NCBI GenBank assembly: GCA_017592775.1
Contig: JAGFNJ010000047.1
Coordinates: forward strand, 1 to 41,560
From: Candidatus Accumulibacter conexus
Lineage (GTDB): Bacteria; Pseudomonadota; Gammaproteobacteria; Burkholderiales; Rhodocyclaceae
Direction of reading: 5' to 3'
Length of the DNA: 41,560 nucleotides
The translations under genes and the position numbers were made by a program. Position 1 is the stretch's first letter; each line of letters starts with the position of its first letter. Shown piece by piece: positions 22,707 to 30,790 of this stretch. A model generated the notes under the pieces. The model was not told where the DNA came from. It made no database searches and saw only the letters and a list, made by a program, of their open reading frames with translations.

Positions 22707-23132
22707 GTGTCGCTCGTGCAGGCTGCCGGCAGGCCCGGGATTGCCCGGCGTCTCGCCAGCATGTGTTACGAGTCGCTGCTCGCCCTGGCCGTCCTTGCCG
22801 TCCTCCTCGTCCTGCCGCATCTCATCCTGGGCGCCTTCGCCCAGCGCGTGGCCTCGCCGCGCATCATCCAGGCACATGGCTTTCTGGTCCTGCTGATCTA
22901 TTTTCTCTGGTTCTGGTTGCATGGCGGACAAACCCTTGCCATGAAGACCTGGCGCATCCGCCTGGTGAGTCGTGACGGTCTGCCCCTCCGGCCGCTGCAG
23001 GCGTTGCTGCGCTATCTTCTCTGCTGGCCGAGCATTCTGCTGGGCGGTGCCGGCATTGCCTGGGCCCTCCTCGATCGTGAGGGGCAGTTTCTGCATGACC
23101 GTCTGGCAGGGACGCGACTGATCCTTGCCTGA
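22707..23132 (+). CDS. RDD family membrane protein
   Basis: A 141-residue protein starting at GTG 22707 (the alternative in-frame open region upstream overlaps DUF3106 and is a shadow). It has three to four membrane segments (about 18-42, 56-72, 90-115). The family pattern is visible in IARRLASMCYESLL near the N-terminus, TLAMKTWRIRLVS in the middle and FLHDRLAGTRLI at the end. The Asp expected in the first motif appears to be replaced by Glu. RDD proteins are thought to act as small transporters or ion exchangers in some species. It is the last gene of the sigma-factor cluster and converges on lptG with an 18-bp gap. Confidence 0.82.
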   Translation: MSLVQAAGRPGIARRLASMCYESLLALAVLAVLLVLPHLILGAFAQRVASPRIIQAHGFLVLLIYFLWFWLHGGQTLAMKTWRIRLVSRDGLPLRPLQALLRYLLCWPSILLGGAGIAWALLDREGQFLHDRLAGTRLILA

Positions 23133-23150
23133 AACGCGGCAGCCCGCCTC

Positions 23151-24239
23151 TCAGCGCCGCTCGACCCACCAGATCATCAGCCCAGCTGCCAGCAGGAACA
23201 GGACCGACGGAGCCGCCGCACTGAGGAGCGGCGGCCAGCCGTGGATCGCCCCAAGATTCGAGGACAGGCCGTTGAGGGTGTGAAAGAGGACGCCGATCAT
23301 GACCCCGACGAAGATCTGCAGGCCGATCCCCGATGAACGCTGGTGTCCGGCGGAAAACGGCAGGGCGAGGGCAACCATGACCAGACCCGCCAGCGGATAG
23401 ACGATCTTCTTCCAGAATGCGATGTCGTAACGGTTGGTTCGCTGGCGATTGTCGGAGAGATGTCTGGTATACGCCGACAGGTGGCGCAGCGACATGCGGT
23501 CGGGCGAAAGCATGAGCACGGCGAGGATCTCGGGATTCAATGCCGAGCGCCAGGACATCTCTGGCAGTTTCTCTACCCTGGCGCTTTCGTTCAGCAACAC
23601 GGTGTGGGCAACGTCGGTCAGGTTCCAGCCATTGGCAGCGGTGAATTCCCCCGCGGCTGCCTCGGTGACGCTGCGCAGCTTGCCCTCCTCGTCAAACTGG
23701 TAGATCCGGATGCCGCGCAGGCTCCTGTCGGAGAGGAGCACGCGGATGTTGATGAAGCTCCTCTCGTCCTTGACCCAGAGCCCTGAACGCAGATTGCGCA
23801 CACCGCGCAGTTCCTGCATCGTGCGCCCGCGTTCCTTCAGTCGCAACTGGCTGGCGGCATGCTCTGCCGGTGGCGCGACGTACTCGCCGATCAGGAAGGT
23901 GAGGACGGCAAACGCAGCGGCGATCTGGCACAGGCAGACGAGCAGCTTGCCGGTTGACAGGCCGGATGCCCGCAGCACCGTGATCTCGGAGTGTCGGGAC
24001 AGGTTGGCCAGCGCATACAGGGTGCCGATCAGGATGGCCAGCGGCATCAACTCGTACGTCCTGCCTGCGAGGCGCAGCAGGACGTACACGAAGGCATGCT
24101 GAAGCCTGTAGCCACCCTGGCCGAGATTGCCCACCTCGCCGAGCAGGTCGAAAAAGGCGAAGAGCGCCAGGAAGGCCAGCAGGACGAGCAGAATTGCGGC
24201 TGCCACCTCGCGCGCGATGTAGCGCTGATAGACCTTCAT
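23151..24239 (-). CDS. lptG: LPS export ABC transporter permease LptG
   Basis: A 362-residue inner-membrane permease of the LptB2FGC complex that lifts lipopolysaccharide from the inner membrane into the Lpt bridge. Membrane segments cluster at the N-terminus (about 13-33, 60-85, 98-120) and C-terminus (about 270-350), with a large periplasmic beta-domain between. Conserved-looking segments include LPLAILIGTLYALANLSRHSEITVLRASG-type coupling-helix sequence (seen as ANLSRHSEITVLRASGLS) and SGIGLQIFVGVMIGVLFH. The ATG overlaps the lptF stop (ATGA). The order lptF-lptG is the normal one. Confidence 0.93.
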   Translation of the reverse strand: MKVYQRYIAREVAAAILLVLLAFLALFAFFDLLGEVGNLGQGGYRLQHAFVYVLLRLAGRTYELMPLAILIGTLYALANLSRHSEITVLRASGLSTGKLLVCLCQIAAAFAVLTFLIGEYVAPPAEHAASQLRLKERGRTMQELRGVRNLRSGLWVKDERSFINIRVLLSDRSLRGIRIYQFDEEGKLRSVTEAAAGEFTAANGWNLTDVAHTVLLNESARVEKLPEMSWRSALNPEILAVLMLSPDRMSLRHLSAYTRHLSDNRQRTNRYDIAFWKKIVYPLAGLVMVALALPFSAGHQRSSGIGLQIFVGVMIGVLFHTLNGLSSNLGAIHGWPPLLSAAAPSVLFLLAAGLMIWWVERR

Positions 24240-25315
24240 CGCGAAAGCCGCAGGAACGACGAGACGGCAATCCGCTTGTAGAAGAGGACGGGCAGGAGGC
24301 CCAGCATCAGCAGATGGATGGCGAGCAGGGCGACGGCAAAGGAGAGCTTGCCACGCGCCACCCACTCCTGGCCGATGGTCACCAGATTGTTGTAGAGCAG
24401 ATAGGCCAGGATCGCCAGCAGCATGTTGGCCGAACGACCGGCCCGCGGGTTGACGAAGGAGAGCGGGATCGACAGCAGCGCCAGGATCACTGCCGAAATC
24501 GGCAGGCTGAGACGCCCCAGGAGTTCGCTCCGGTGCGGGCGCGAATCGTGCGCCAACAGTTCCAGGGTGCCCATGCTGCGCGGCGTCTGGACGACGCCCC
24601 GCGCCTCCTTCGTCTCCAGGCGAACCGCATAGCGTGCATACTCGATCTGGCTGAACTCGGCGCTTCCGGGCGCAAACTCGTATCGGCGACCTTCCTGGAG
24701 AACGATGAAGCGATCGCCATTGGCGGCGATCTCCTGGTGTCCCGTGCCGGCAACGGTGATTCCCAGGCGGTCGGGGCGCGTGTCGCTGACGAAGACGTTG
24801 CGCACGTGGCTCGTGTCATCGGCGACCTCTTCGACAAACACCACGCGGTTGCCGGTCGAGGACTCCTGAAAGGTGCCCGGCGCCACCTGTCCGGCGTCCC
24901 TGCGCGTGCTGAGCTTGTTGCGGAACTCGACGCTTTCGGACAAGGCCCAGGGGGACAGAAAGAAGGTGAGTATGGCGATGGTCACCACCAGCGGGGCGGC
25001 GAAGGCGGCCACGGGGCGAATCCACGCCGTCAGCGGCAGGCCGCAGGCAAACCAGACCACCATCTCGGAATCCCGATAGGCGCGCGAGAGGCTGAGCAGG
25101 ATGGCGACGAAAAGTGACAGTGACAGCAGGTGCGGCAGGTAGTTGAGTGCGGCAAAGCCGAGCAGTGCTGCTACGGCCTCGGCTTCGACCTTGCCCTGCA
25201 CGGCCTCGTTGAGCAGGCGGATCAACTGCGTCGTGAGCATGATCGCGAAGAGGGCGGTGAAGACACCTGCCGCCGTTTGGGTAAACTCGCGCCGCACCGC
25301 CCGCTGAAAGATCAT
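24236..25315 (-). CDS. lptF: LPS export ABC transporter permease LptF
   Basis: The partner permease of LptG, 359 residues. It starts MIFQRAVRREFTQTAAGVF, has the LSRAYRDSEMVVWFACGL coupling-helix region near residue 78, a periplasmic domain at about 125-265, and three C-terminal membrane segments that include ALLSIPLSFVNPRAGRSANM. It is divergent from pepA across a 77-bp gap. Finding lptFG next to pepA in opposite orientation is common in gamma- and betaproteobacteria. Confidence 0.93.
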   Translation of the reverse strand: MIFQRAVRREFTQTAAGVFTALFAIMLTTQLIRLLNEAVQGKVEAEAVAALLGFAALNYLPHLLSLSLFVAILLSLSRAYRDSEMVVWFACGLPLTAWIRPVAAFAAPLVVTIAILTFFLSPWALSESVEFRNKLSTRRDAGQVAPGTFQESSTGNRVVFVEEVADDTSHVRNVFVSDTRPDRLGITVAGTGHQEIAANGDRFIVLQEGRRYEFAPGSAEFSQIEYARYAVRLETKEARGVVQTPRSMGTLELLAHDSRPHRSELLGRLSLPISAVILALLSIPLSFVNPRAGRSANMLLAILAYLLYNNLVTIGQEWVARGKLSFAVALLAIHLLMLGLLPVLFYKRIAVSSFLRLSR

Positions 25316-25318
25316 TCT

Positions 25319-25348
25319 TTGACTTTGCTGAAAAACTGCAGTGATAAT
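25319..25348 (+). promoter_or_regulatory. Sigma-70 promoter of pepA
   Basis: TTGACT (25319-25324), 17-bp spacer and TGATAA, or 18 bp and GATAAT (25343-25348). The start point would be about 37 bases before the pepA GTG. The surrounding gap is markedly AT-rich compared with its neighbours. Confidence 0.6.
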
Positions 25349-25392
25349 CGGTATTTTTCTGAAACAGCACGCGTTTGACGAGGAGGGGGTCG

Positions 25393-26889
25393 GTGGAATT
25401 TAGCATAAAAAGTGGCAGCCCGGAGAAGCAGCGCAGTGCCTGTGTGGTGGTCGGCGTCTTCGAGCCGCGCAAGCTGACGCTGACCGGGGAACTCCTCGAC
25501 AATGCAGCCCGGAATCATCTGTCGGACATCATCCGGCGCGGCGACATGGAGGGAAAGGCGGGTTCCACACTGTTGCTGCACAACGTTCCCGGAACCCTGT
25601 GCGACCGCGTCTTGCTGGTTGGGCTCGGCAAGGAAAAGGAGTTTGGCGACAAGGAGTTCGCCGACGCCATCCGGGCAGCCGTGCGGACGCTGAACGAGAC
25701 CGGATCGTTCGACGGAACGGTCTTTCTGACCGACACCGCCGTCAGAAGGCGCAGTACGGCATGGCGTGTGCGGCAGGCAGTGATCGTTGCGCACGAGGCG
25801 GTCTATCGCTTCGATCAGTTCAAGAGCAAGAAGGACAAGGTGCGCCGGCCGCTGCGCAAGCTGACCTTCGTCGTCGACCGGCGGAACGAACTGGCTGCCG
25901 CCGAGGCCGCCCTGATGCAGGGCCAGGCGATCGGCGAGGGCGTCAACCTCGCCAAGAACCTCGCCAACCTGCCGGCCAACGTATGCACCCCGAGCCATCT
26001 TGCCGACACCGCGCAGAAGCTGGCCGCCGAGCACAAGCTCGACTGCCAGATCATCGACCGTGACGAGATGGCAGCCCTCGGCATGCATTCGTTGCTCGCC
26101 GTCGCCAGCGGCTCACGGCAGCCACCCAAGCTGATCGTCCTGCACTACAGGGGGGGCAAGGGGGACGACAAGTCGCTGGCGCTGATCGGCAAGGGCATCA
26201 CGTTCGATACCGGGGGAATTTCACTCAAGCCGGCCGCCGAAATGGACGAGATGAAGTACGACATGTGTGGCGCTGCCAGCGTGCTCGGTACCATCAAGGC
26301 GGTGGCAATGATGAAGCTGCCGCTCAACCTGACGGTGATCGTTCCGGCGGCGGAGAACATGCCCGGCGGGGGGGCAACGCGGCCTGGTGACATCGTCACC
26401 TCGATGTCCGGGCAGACCATCGAGATCCTCAACACCGATGCCGAAGGCCGACTGATCCTGTGCGATGCGCTGACCTATGCCGCCCGCTTCGACCCGGAGA
26501 CGGTGATCGACGTCGCCACGCTCACCGGTGCCTGCGTGATCGCTCTCGGCCACGTCGCCACTGGCCTTTTTGCCAACAACGACACGCTGGCGCGCGAGTT
26601 GGTGCATGCCGGTGATGAGGCACATGATCGCGCCTGGCAGATGCCGTTGTGGAACGACTATCAGGACTTGCTCAAGAGTCCTTTCGCCGACATGTCGAAC
26701 ATCGGCGGCCGTTCGGCCGGCAGCATCACGGCTGCCTGCTTTCTTGCCCGCTTTGCCAGAAAGTACGTCTGGGCGCATCTCGACATCGCGGGTACCGCCT
26801 GGAAGTCGGGGAGCGACAAGGGCGCGACCGGCAGACCGGTTTCGCTGCTGGTGCACCATCTGCTCAAACGCGCCGGAAAACTCCATTGA
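25393..26889 (+). CDS. pepA: Leucyl aminopeptidase PepA
   Basis: Di-metal M17 aminopeptidase that removes N-terminal leucine and other residues; in some bacteria it also binds DNA. The 498-residue protein begins at a GTG (25393) after a strong GAGGAGGGGG, and the first residues, MEFSIKSGSPEKQRSAC, match E. coli PepA closely. Metal and catalytic positions are visible: Lys267 and Asp272 in GKGITFDTGG, Asp290 in KYDMCGA, and Asp349/Glu351 in NTDAEGRL, the M17 signature. The stop overlaps the holC start (TTGA). Confidence 0.96.
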   Translation: MEFSIKSGSPEKQRSACVVVGVFEPRKLTLTGELLDNAARNHLSDIIRRGDMEGKAGSTLLLHNVPGTLCDRVLLVGLGKEKEFGDKEFADAIRAAVRTLNETGSFDGTVFLTDTAVRRRSTAWRVRQAVIVAHEAVYRFDQFKSKKDKVRRPLRKLTFVVDRRNELAAAEAALMQGQAIGEGVNLAKNLANLPANVCTPSHLADTAQKLAAEHKLDCQIIDRDEMAALGMHSLLAVASGSRQPPKLIVLHYRGGKGDDKSLALIGKGITFDTGGISLKPAAEMDEMKYDMCGAASVLGTIKAVAMMKLPLNLTVIVPAAENMPGGGATRPGDIVTSMSGQTIEILNTDAEGRLILCDALTYAARFDPETVIDVATLTGACVIALGHVATGLFANNDTLARELVHAGDEAHDRAWQMPLWNDYQDLLKSPFADMSNIGGRSAGSITAACFLARFARKYVWAHLDIAGTAWKSGSDKGATGRPVSLLVHHLLKRAGKLH

Positions 26890-27311
26890 CGAAGGTCTTC
26901 TTCTACCACAATGCCGCCGACCGGGTGGCAACGGCAGCCAGCCTGATTGCCAGGACGGTCGGCCAGAAGAAGGCGTTGCTCGTCTATGTTCCCGATGCCG
27001 CGGTTGCCGCGGCACTCGACCGTCACCTCTGGTTGCATCCGCCGACCGGCTTCGTGCCGCATGTCGACATCGATTCACCCCTGGCCGCAGAAACGCCGGT
27101 GGTCATTGCCAACCGGCTCGATGCCATCGACCGTGATGAGCGGTTGTTCAATCTGGCGCCCGATGTGCCGCCGGGGTTCTCACGTTTCAACAGCCTGATC
27201 GAGATCGTCGGCCAGGGTGACGAGGAGCGCCTTGCCGGGCGCGAGCGCGCCCGCTTCTACCGGGACCGCGGCTACGAGATCCAGTACATCGATCAGTCTG
27301 GGAGAACCTGA
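26886..27311 (+). CDS. holC: DNA polymerase III subunit chi
   Basis: A 141-residue chi subunit, which links the clamp loader (through psi) to single-strand DNA-binding protein. It reads TKVFFYHNAADRVATAASLI, then LVYVPDAAVAAALDRHLW, FVPHVDIDSPLAAETPVVI and RFYRDRGYEIQYID, all in family order. The start is a TTG overlapping the pepA stop (TTGA), so translation depends on coupling to pepA; the pepA-holC-valS order is widely conserved. No ATG or GTG gives a complete N-terminus. Confidence 0.92.
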   Translation: MTKVFFYHNAADRVATAASLIARTVGQKKALLVYVPDAAVAAALDRHLWLHPPTGFVPHVDIDSPLAAETPVVIANRLDAIDRDERLFNLAPDVPPGFSRFNSLIEIVGQGDEERLAGRERARFYRDRGYEIQYIDQSGRT

Positions 27312-27877
27312 TGGCGGAAGATGGCGACCTGATCAGCCGCGCGGATTCGTTGATCAATGCCGATGCCGGCGCGGCCGGCAGCGAGCGTCGCGGCAACCAG
27401 CGCCATGGGCGGCGACGGCGCAGCTTCGTCGCTTCGACGGCGGAGCGGAATGACACCGAAGACGGTGCCGCAGCCGCAACGGCCGGCGAGGACGAGGATC
27501 TGCCGTTGCTGACCGAAGTCGTCCTGCCGGCGGTGGATGCCGCCGCAGCGGCGCCGACGGCGTCCACTGATGTCCTGCGTCCGCTGCTCGCCGGGGAGCT
27601 TGGCCGCCTGCTCGAGCAGCGGCTGGCCAGCGAAACGCCCGCCCTCATCGCGTCGGCCCTGGACAGCGCCGGCGAGCAACTGCGTCAGGGGATTGCGGCT
27701 GCCATCGCTGCCGCGCTGGGCGACTTCCTGGCGCAGCGCGGCCAGTTGCCGCTGCCGCTGCCGCTGCCGCTGCCGCTGCCGCTGCCGCTGCCGCTGCCGG
27801 CGCTCGAGGAGACCGCGCCGCCAGGTCCGGACGGGCCACGGCCGTCCGCAGCGGAGCCCATGCACGATCGTCTATAA
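27311..27877 (+). CDS. Uncharacterised protein with a (Leu-Pro)9 tract
   Basis: A 188-residue protein beginning one base inside the holC stop (TGATG). The N-terminus MAEDGDLISRADSLI is followed by a basic patch (HGRRRRSFVAS), an acidic stretch (GEDEDLPLLTEVV) and an amphipathic helical region (LGRLLEQRLASETPALIASALDSAGEQLRQ). The C-terminal part carries nine Leu-Pro pairs encoded by a hexanucleotide repeat, then a proline-rich tail. I do not know a function. I recall similar short proteins between holC and valS in related bacteria, probably without the repeat. The RRRR patch and acidic stretch suggest a soluble, perhaps nucleic-acid- or membrane-surface-binding protein. The stop TAA lies inside a TATAAT that may serve valS. 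Confidence 0.72.
   Translation: MAEDGDLISRADSLINADAGAAGSERRGNQRHGRRRRSFVASTAERNDTEDGAAAATAGEDEDLPLLTEVVLPAVDAAAAAPTASTDVLRPLLAGELGRLLEQRLASETPALIASALDSAGEQLRQGIAAAIAAALGDFLAQRGQLPLPLPLPLPLPLPLPLPALEETAPPGPDGPRPSAAEPMHDRL
27746..27799 (+). repeat. In-frame hexanucleotide repeat, TTGCCG plus eight CTGCCG
   Basis: Nine tandem six-base units encode (Leu-Pro)9. Copies two to nine are identical. Because the unit is six bases, slippage would lengthen or shorten the protein by two residues per unit without a frameshift. Confidence 0.95.
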
Positions 27878-27878
27878 T
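27873..27878 (+). promoter_or_regulatory. Possible -10 element for valS
   Basis: A perfect TATAAT overlaps the stop codon of the upstream gene and lies 32 bases before the valS ATG. No good -35 box is seen at 16-18 bp, so this is weak. Confidence 0.25.
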
Positions 27879-27910
27879 GTGCCTCCCTGTATTTCGTCTG
27901 ATGGGTGCCC

Positions 27911-30748
27911 ATGGACCTCGCCAAGAGCTTTGAACCGGCAGAGATTGAACGCCGCTGGTACCCGACCTGGGAAGAGAGGGGTTACTTCGGCGCTGGTCTG
28001 GATGCCGGTAGAAGCAGTTCCTTCTGCATCCTGCTGCCGCCGCCAAACGTCACGGGCACCCTGCACATGGGGCACGGCTTCAATCAGGCGATCATGGATG
28101 CGCTGACGCGCTACCATCGCATGCGCGGTGACAACACGCTGTGGCAGCCGGGTACCGATCATGCCGGGATCGCGACGCAGATTGTCGTCGAGCGCCAGCT
28201 CGATGCCGAGGGCGTTTCCCGGCACGATCTCGGGCGGGAGAAGTTCCTGCAGAAGGTGTGGCAGTGGAAGGAGTTCTCCGGCAGTACCATCACCCGCCAG
28301 ATGCGCCGCCTCGGCACCTCACCCGACTGGAGTCGCGAGCGTTTCACGATGGACGCAGGACTGTCGCGCACGGTCACCGAGACTTTCGTCCAGCTCTACC
28401 GCGAGGGACTGATCTATCGCGGCAAGCGCCTGGTCAACTGGGATCCCGTCCTGCAGACCGCGGTCTCCGACCTCGAGGTCGTCCAGGAAGAGGAGCGCGG
28501 ACAACTGTGGCACATCCGCTACCCGCTGGCCGATGGCAGTGCTTCGCTGGTCGTCGCCACGACACGCCCGGAGACGATGCTCGGCGACACCGCGGTGATG
28601 GTCCATCCCGACGATGAGCGCTACCGCCACCTGCTGGGCAGGATGGTCCGGCTGCCCCTCTGTGGGCGCGAGATCCCGATCATTGCCGACGCCTACGTCG
28701 ATCTCGCGTTCGGCACCGGCTGCGTCAAGGTGACGCCGGCACACGATTTCAATGACTACGCGGTGGGTCAGCGGCACCAGTTGTCAGTGATCCCGATCCT
28801 GACGCTCGACGCACGCATCAATGACAATGCCCCCGAGCGCTATCGCGGCCTTGATCGCTTCGCCGCGCGCGAACTCGTGGTCAGCGATCTCGAGCAGCAG
28901 GGCTTCCTCGACAAGGTCGAGCCGCATCTCCTGAAGGTTCCGCGCGGCGATCGCACCGGTGTCGTCATCGAGCCGATGCTCACCGACCAGTGGTTCGTGG
29001 CGATGAGCAAGCCCGGCTCTGACGGCAGCAGCATCGCCGGCAAGGCTCTCGCCTGCGTCGCTTCGGGCGACATCCGCTTCTTCCCGGAGAACTGGGTCAA
29101 CACCTACAACCAGTGGCTGAACAACATCCAGGACTGGTGCATCTCGCGGCAACTGTGGTGGGGTCACCAGATCCCCGCCTGGTACAGCGAGGACGGGCGG
29201 GTCTTCGTCGCGCACGACGAAGCCGAGGCGAGAGCGGAAGCGAACGCAGCCGGCTGCCCGGGGCCGCTGGTGCGCGACCCGGACGTCCTCGACACCTGGT
29301 ATTCGTCGGCGCTTTGGCCCTTCTCGACGCTCGACTGGACGCCGCGATGGCCAGCCGAGAGCAACCCCGCACTGGAGCTCTATCTGCCGTCGACGGTGCT
29401 CGTCACGGGTTTCGACATCATCTTCTTCTGGGTCGCGCGGATGGTCATGATGACGCGGCACATCACCGGCCGCATCCCCTTCCGGCATGTCTATGTCCAC
29501 GGCCTCATCAGGGACGCCGAGGGGCAGAAGATGAGCAAGTCGAAGGGCAACGTGCTCGACCCGATCGACCTGATCGACGGCATCGGCCTCGAGGCGCTGA
29601 TCGAGAAACGTACCACTGGCCTGATGAATCCAAGGCAGGCCGAGCAGATCGAGAAGCGCACGCGCAAGGAGTATCCGCAAGGGATTCCCGCCTTTGGTAC
29701 CGATGCACTGCGTTTCACCTTTCTCTCGCTCGCCAGCCCGGGACGCGACATCAAGTTCGATCTTGGCCGCTGCGAGGGCTACCGCAATTTCTGCAACAAG
29801 CTGTGGAACGCGAGCCGCTTCGTTCTGATGCACACTGCCGGGCACGACTTGGGCCTCGATGTCTGCGCTGGCGGCGACTGTGCAACGAATCTTGACTTCT
29901 CCTTCGCCGACCGCTGGATCGTCAGCCGGCTGCAGCGCACCGAGGCCGAACTGGCACAGCACTTCGCCGACTACCGTTTTGATCTCCTGGCGCGGTCGCT
30001 CTACGAATTCGTCTGGGACGAGTTCTGTGACTGGTACGTCGAGTTGTCGAAGGTGCAACTGCAGCAGGGGAGCGAAGCGCAGGTGAGGGCGACACGCCGG
30101 ACGCTGGCACGCGTACTGGAGGCGGTTCTCCGTCTGGCCCATCCGCTGCTGCCGTTCATCACCGAGGAGCTGTGGCAGGCGGTGGCGCCGATCGCGGGTC
30201 GCAGGACGCATGACTCGGTGATGCTGGCAGCCTATCCGCAGGCGCAGCCGGAGAAGATCGATGCGCATAGCGAAGGCAGCGTGCAGCAGTTGAAGGCACT
30301 GGCCTACGCCTGCCGCAATCTGCGCGGTGAGATGAACCTGTCGCCGGCCGTCCGGGTGCCACTGCTCGCCTGCGGCAGGGGGCCGTTGCTGGCCGAATTC
30401 GCTCCCTACCTGAAGGCGCTGTGCAGGCTCTCGGAGATGCAGATCGTTGCCGACATTCCGGACAACACCAATGCGCCGATTGCCGTCGTCGGCGAAACGA
30501 AACTCATGCTGCAGGTGGCGGTCGATGTCGCCGTCGAGTGTGAACGGCTCGACAGGGAGATTGCACGGCTCAGCGGTGAGATCGGCAAGGCAAGGGCCAA
30601 GCTGGCCAACGCGAGCTTCGTTGCGCGTGCTCCGGCGGCGGTGGTCGAGCAGGAGAGACGACGCCTCGATGGCTTCATCGCCACATTGGCCGAACTGGAG
30701 CCGCAGCGCGCACGCCTCGGGCGCGGCCAGGCGTCGGCCGGTCGCTGA
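27911..30748 (+). CDS. valS: Valyl-tRNA synthetase
   Basis: Class I aminoacyl-tRNA synthetase of 945 residues, similar to E. coli (951). The HIGH motif is present as [11 protein letters not shown] (45-55) and the KMSKS loop is [12 protein letters not shown] from residue 540. The editing domain lies between, with [17 protein letters not shown]. The anticodon-binding domain follows from about 665, and a C-terminal coiled-coil arm ends the protein ([19 protein letters not shown]). The ATG at 27911 gives [17 protein letters not shown]; a GTG two codons upstream is in frame but unlikely. Confidence 0.97.
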   Translation: MDLAKSFEPAEIERRWYPTWEERGYFGAGLDAGRSSSFCILLPPPNVTGTLHMGHGFNQAIMDALTRYHRMRGDNTLWQPGTDHAGIATQIVVERQLDAEGVSRHDLGREKFLQKVWQWKEFSGSTITRQMRRLGTSPDWSRERFTMDAGLSRTVTETFVQLYREGLIYRGKRLVNWDPVLQTAVSDLEVVQEEERGQLWHIRYPLADGSASLVVATTRPETMLGDTAVMVHPDDERYRHLLGRMVRLPLCGREIPIIADAYVDLAFGTGCVKVTPAHDFNDYAVGQRHQLSVIPILTLDARINDNAPERYRGLDRFAARELVVSDLEQQGFLDKVEPHLLKVPRGDRTGVVIEPMLTDQWFVAMSKPGSDGSSIAGKALACVASGDIRFFPENWVNTYNQWLNNIQDWCISRQLWWGHQIPAWYSEDGRVFVAHDEAEARAEANAAGCPGPLVRDPDVLDTWYSSALWPFSTLDWTPRWPAESNPALELYLPSTVLVTGFDIIFFWVARMVMMTRHITGRIPFRHVYVHGLIRDAEGQKMSKSKGNVLDPIDLIDGIGLEALIEKRTTGLMNPRQAEQIEKRTRKEYPQGIPAFGTDALRFTFLSLASPGRDIKFDLGRCEGYRNFCNKLWNASRFVLMHTAGHDLGLDVCAGGDCATNLDFSFADRWIVSRLQRTEAELAQHFADYRFDLLARSLYEFVWDEFCDWYVELSKVQLQQGSEAQVRATRRTLARVLEAVLRLAHPLLPFITEELWQAVAPIAGRRTHDSVMLAAYPQAQPEKIDAHSEGSVQQLKALAYACRNLRGEMNLSPAVRVPLLACGRGPLLAEFAPYLKALCRLSEMQIVADIPDNTNAPIAVVGETKLMLQVAVDVAVECERLDREIARLSGEIGKARAKLANASFVARAPAAVVEQERRRLDGFIATLAELEPQRARLGRGQASAGR

Positions 30749-30763
30749 CGAAGTCCGACGGTC

Positions 30764-30787
30764 GCGGCGGCTCTACGGTGCCGCCGC
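30764..30787. terminator. GC-rich hairpin between convergent valS and pabBC
   Basis: Arms GCGGCGGC (30764-30771) and GCCGCCGC (30780-30787) pair perfectly around an 8-base loop, 16 bases after the valS stop. There is no U-run; it may still act as a 3'-end barrier for valS. It ends just before the pabBC stop, so for that gene it lies immediately downstream. Confidence 0.4.
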
Positions 30788-30790
30788 AGT

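Noticed and set aside
27740-27800. A CRISPR-like or regulatory repeat array
   Set aside because: The units are contiguous six-base repeats in a coding frame with no spacers; this is a simple coding repeat.
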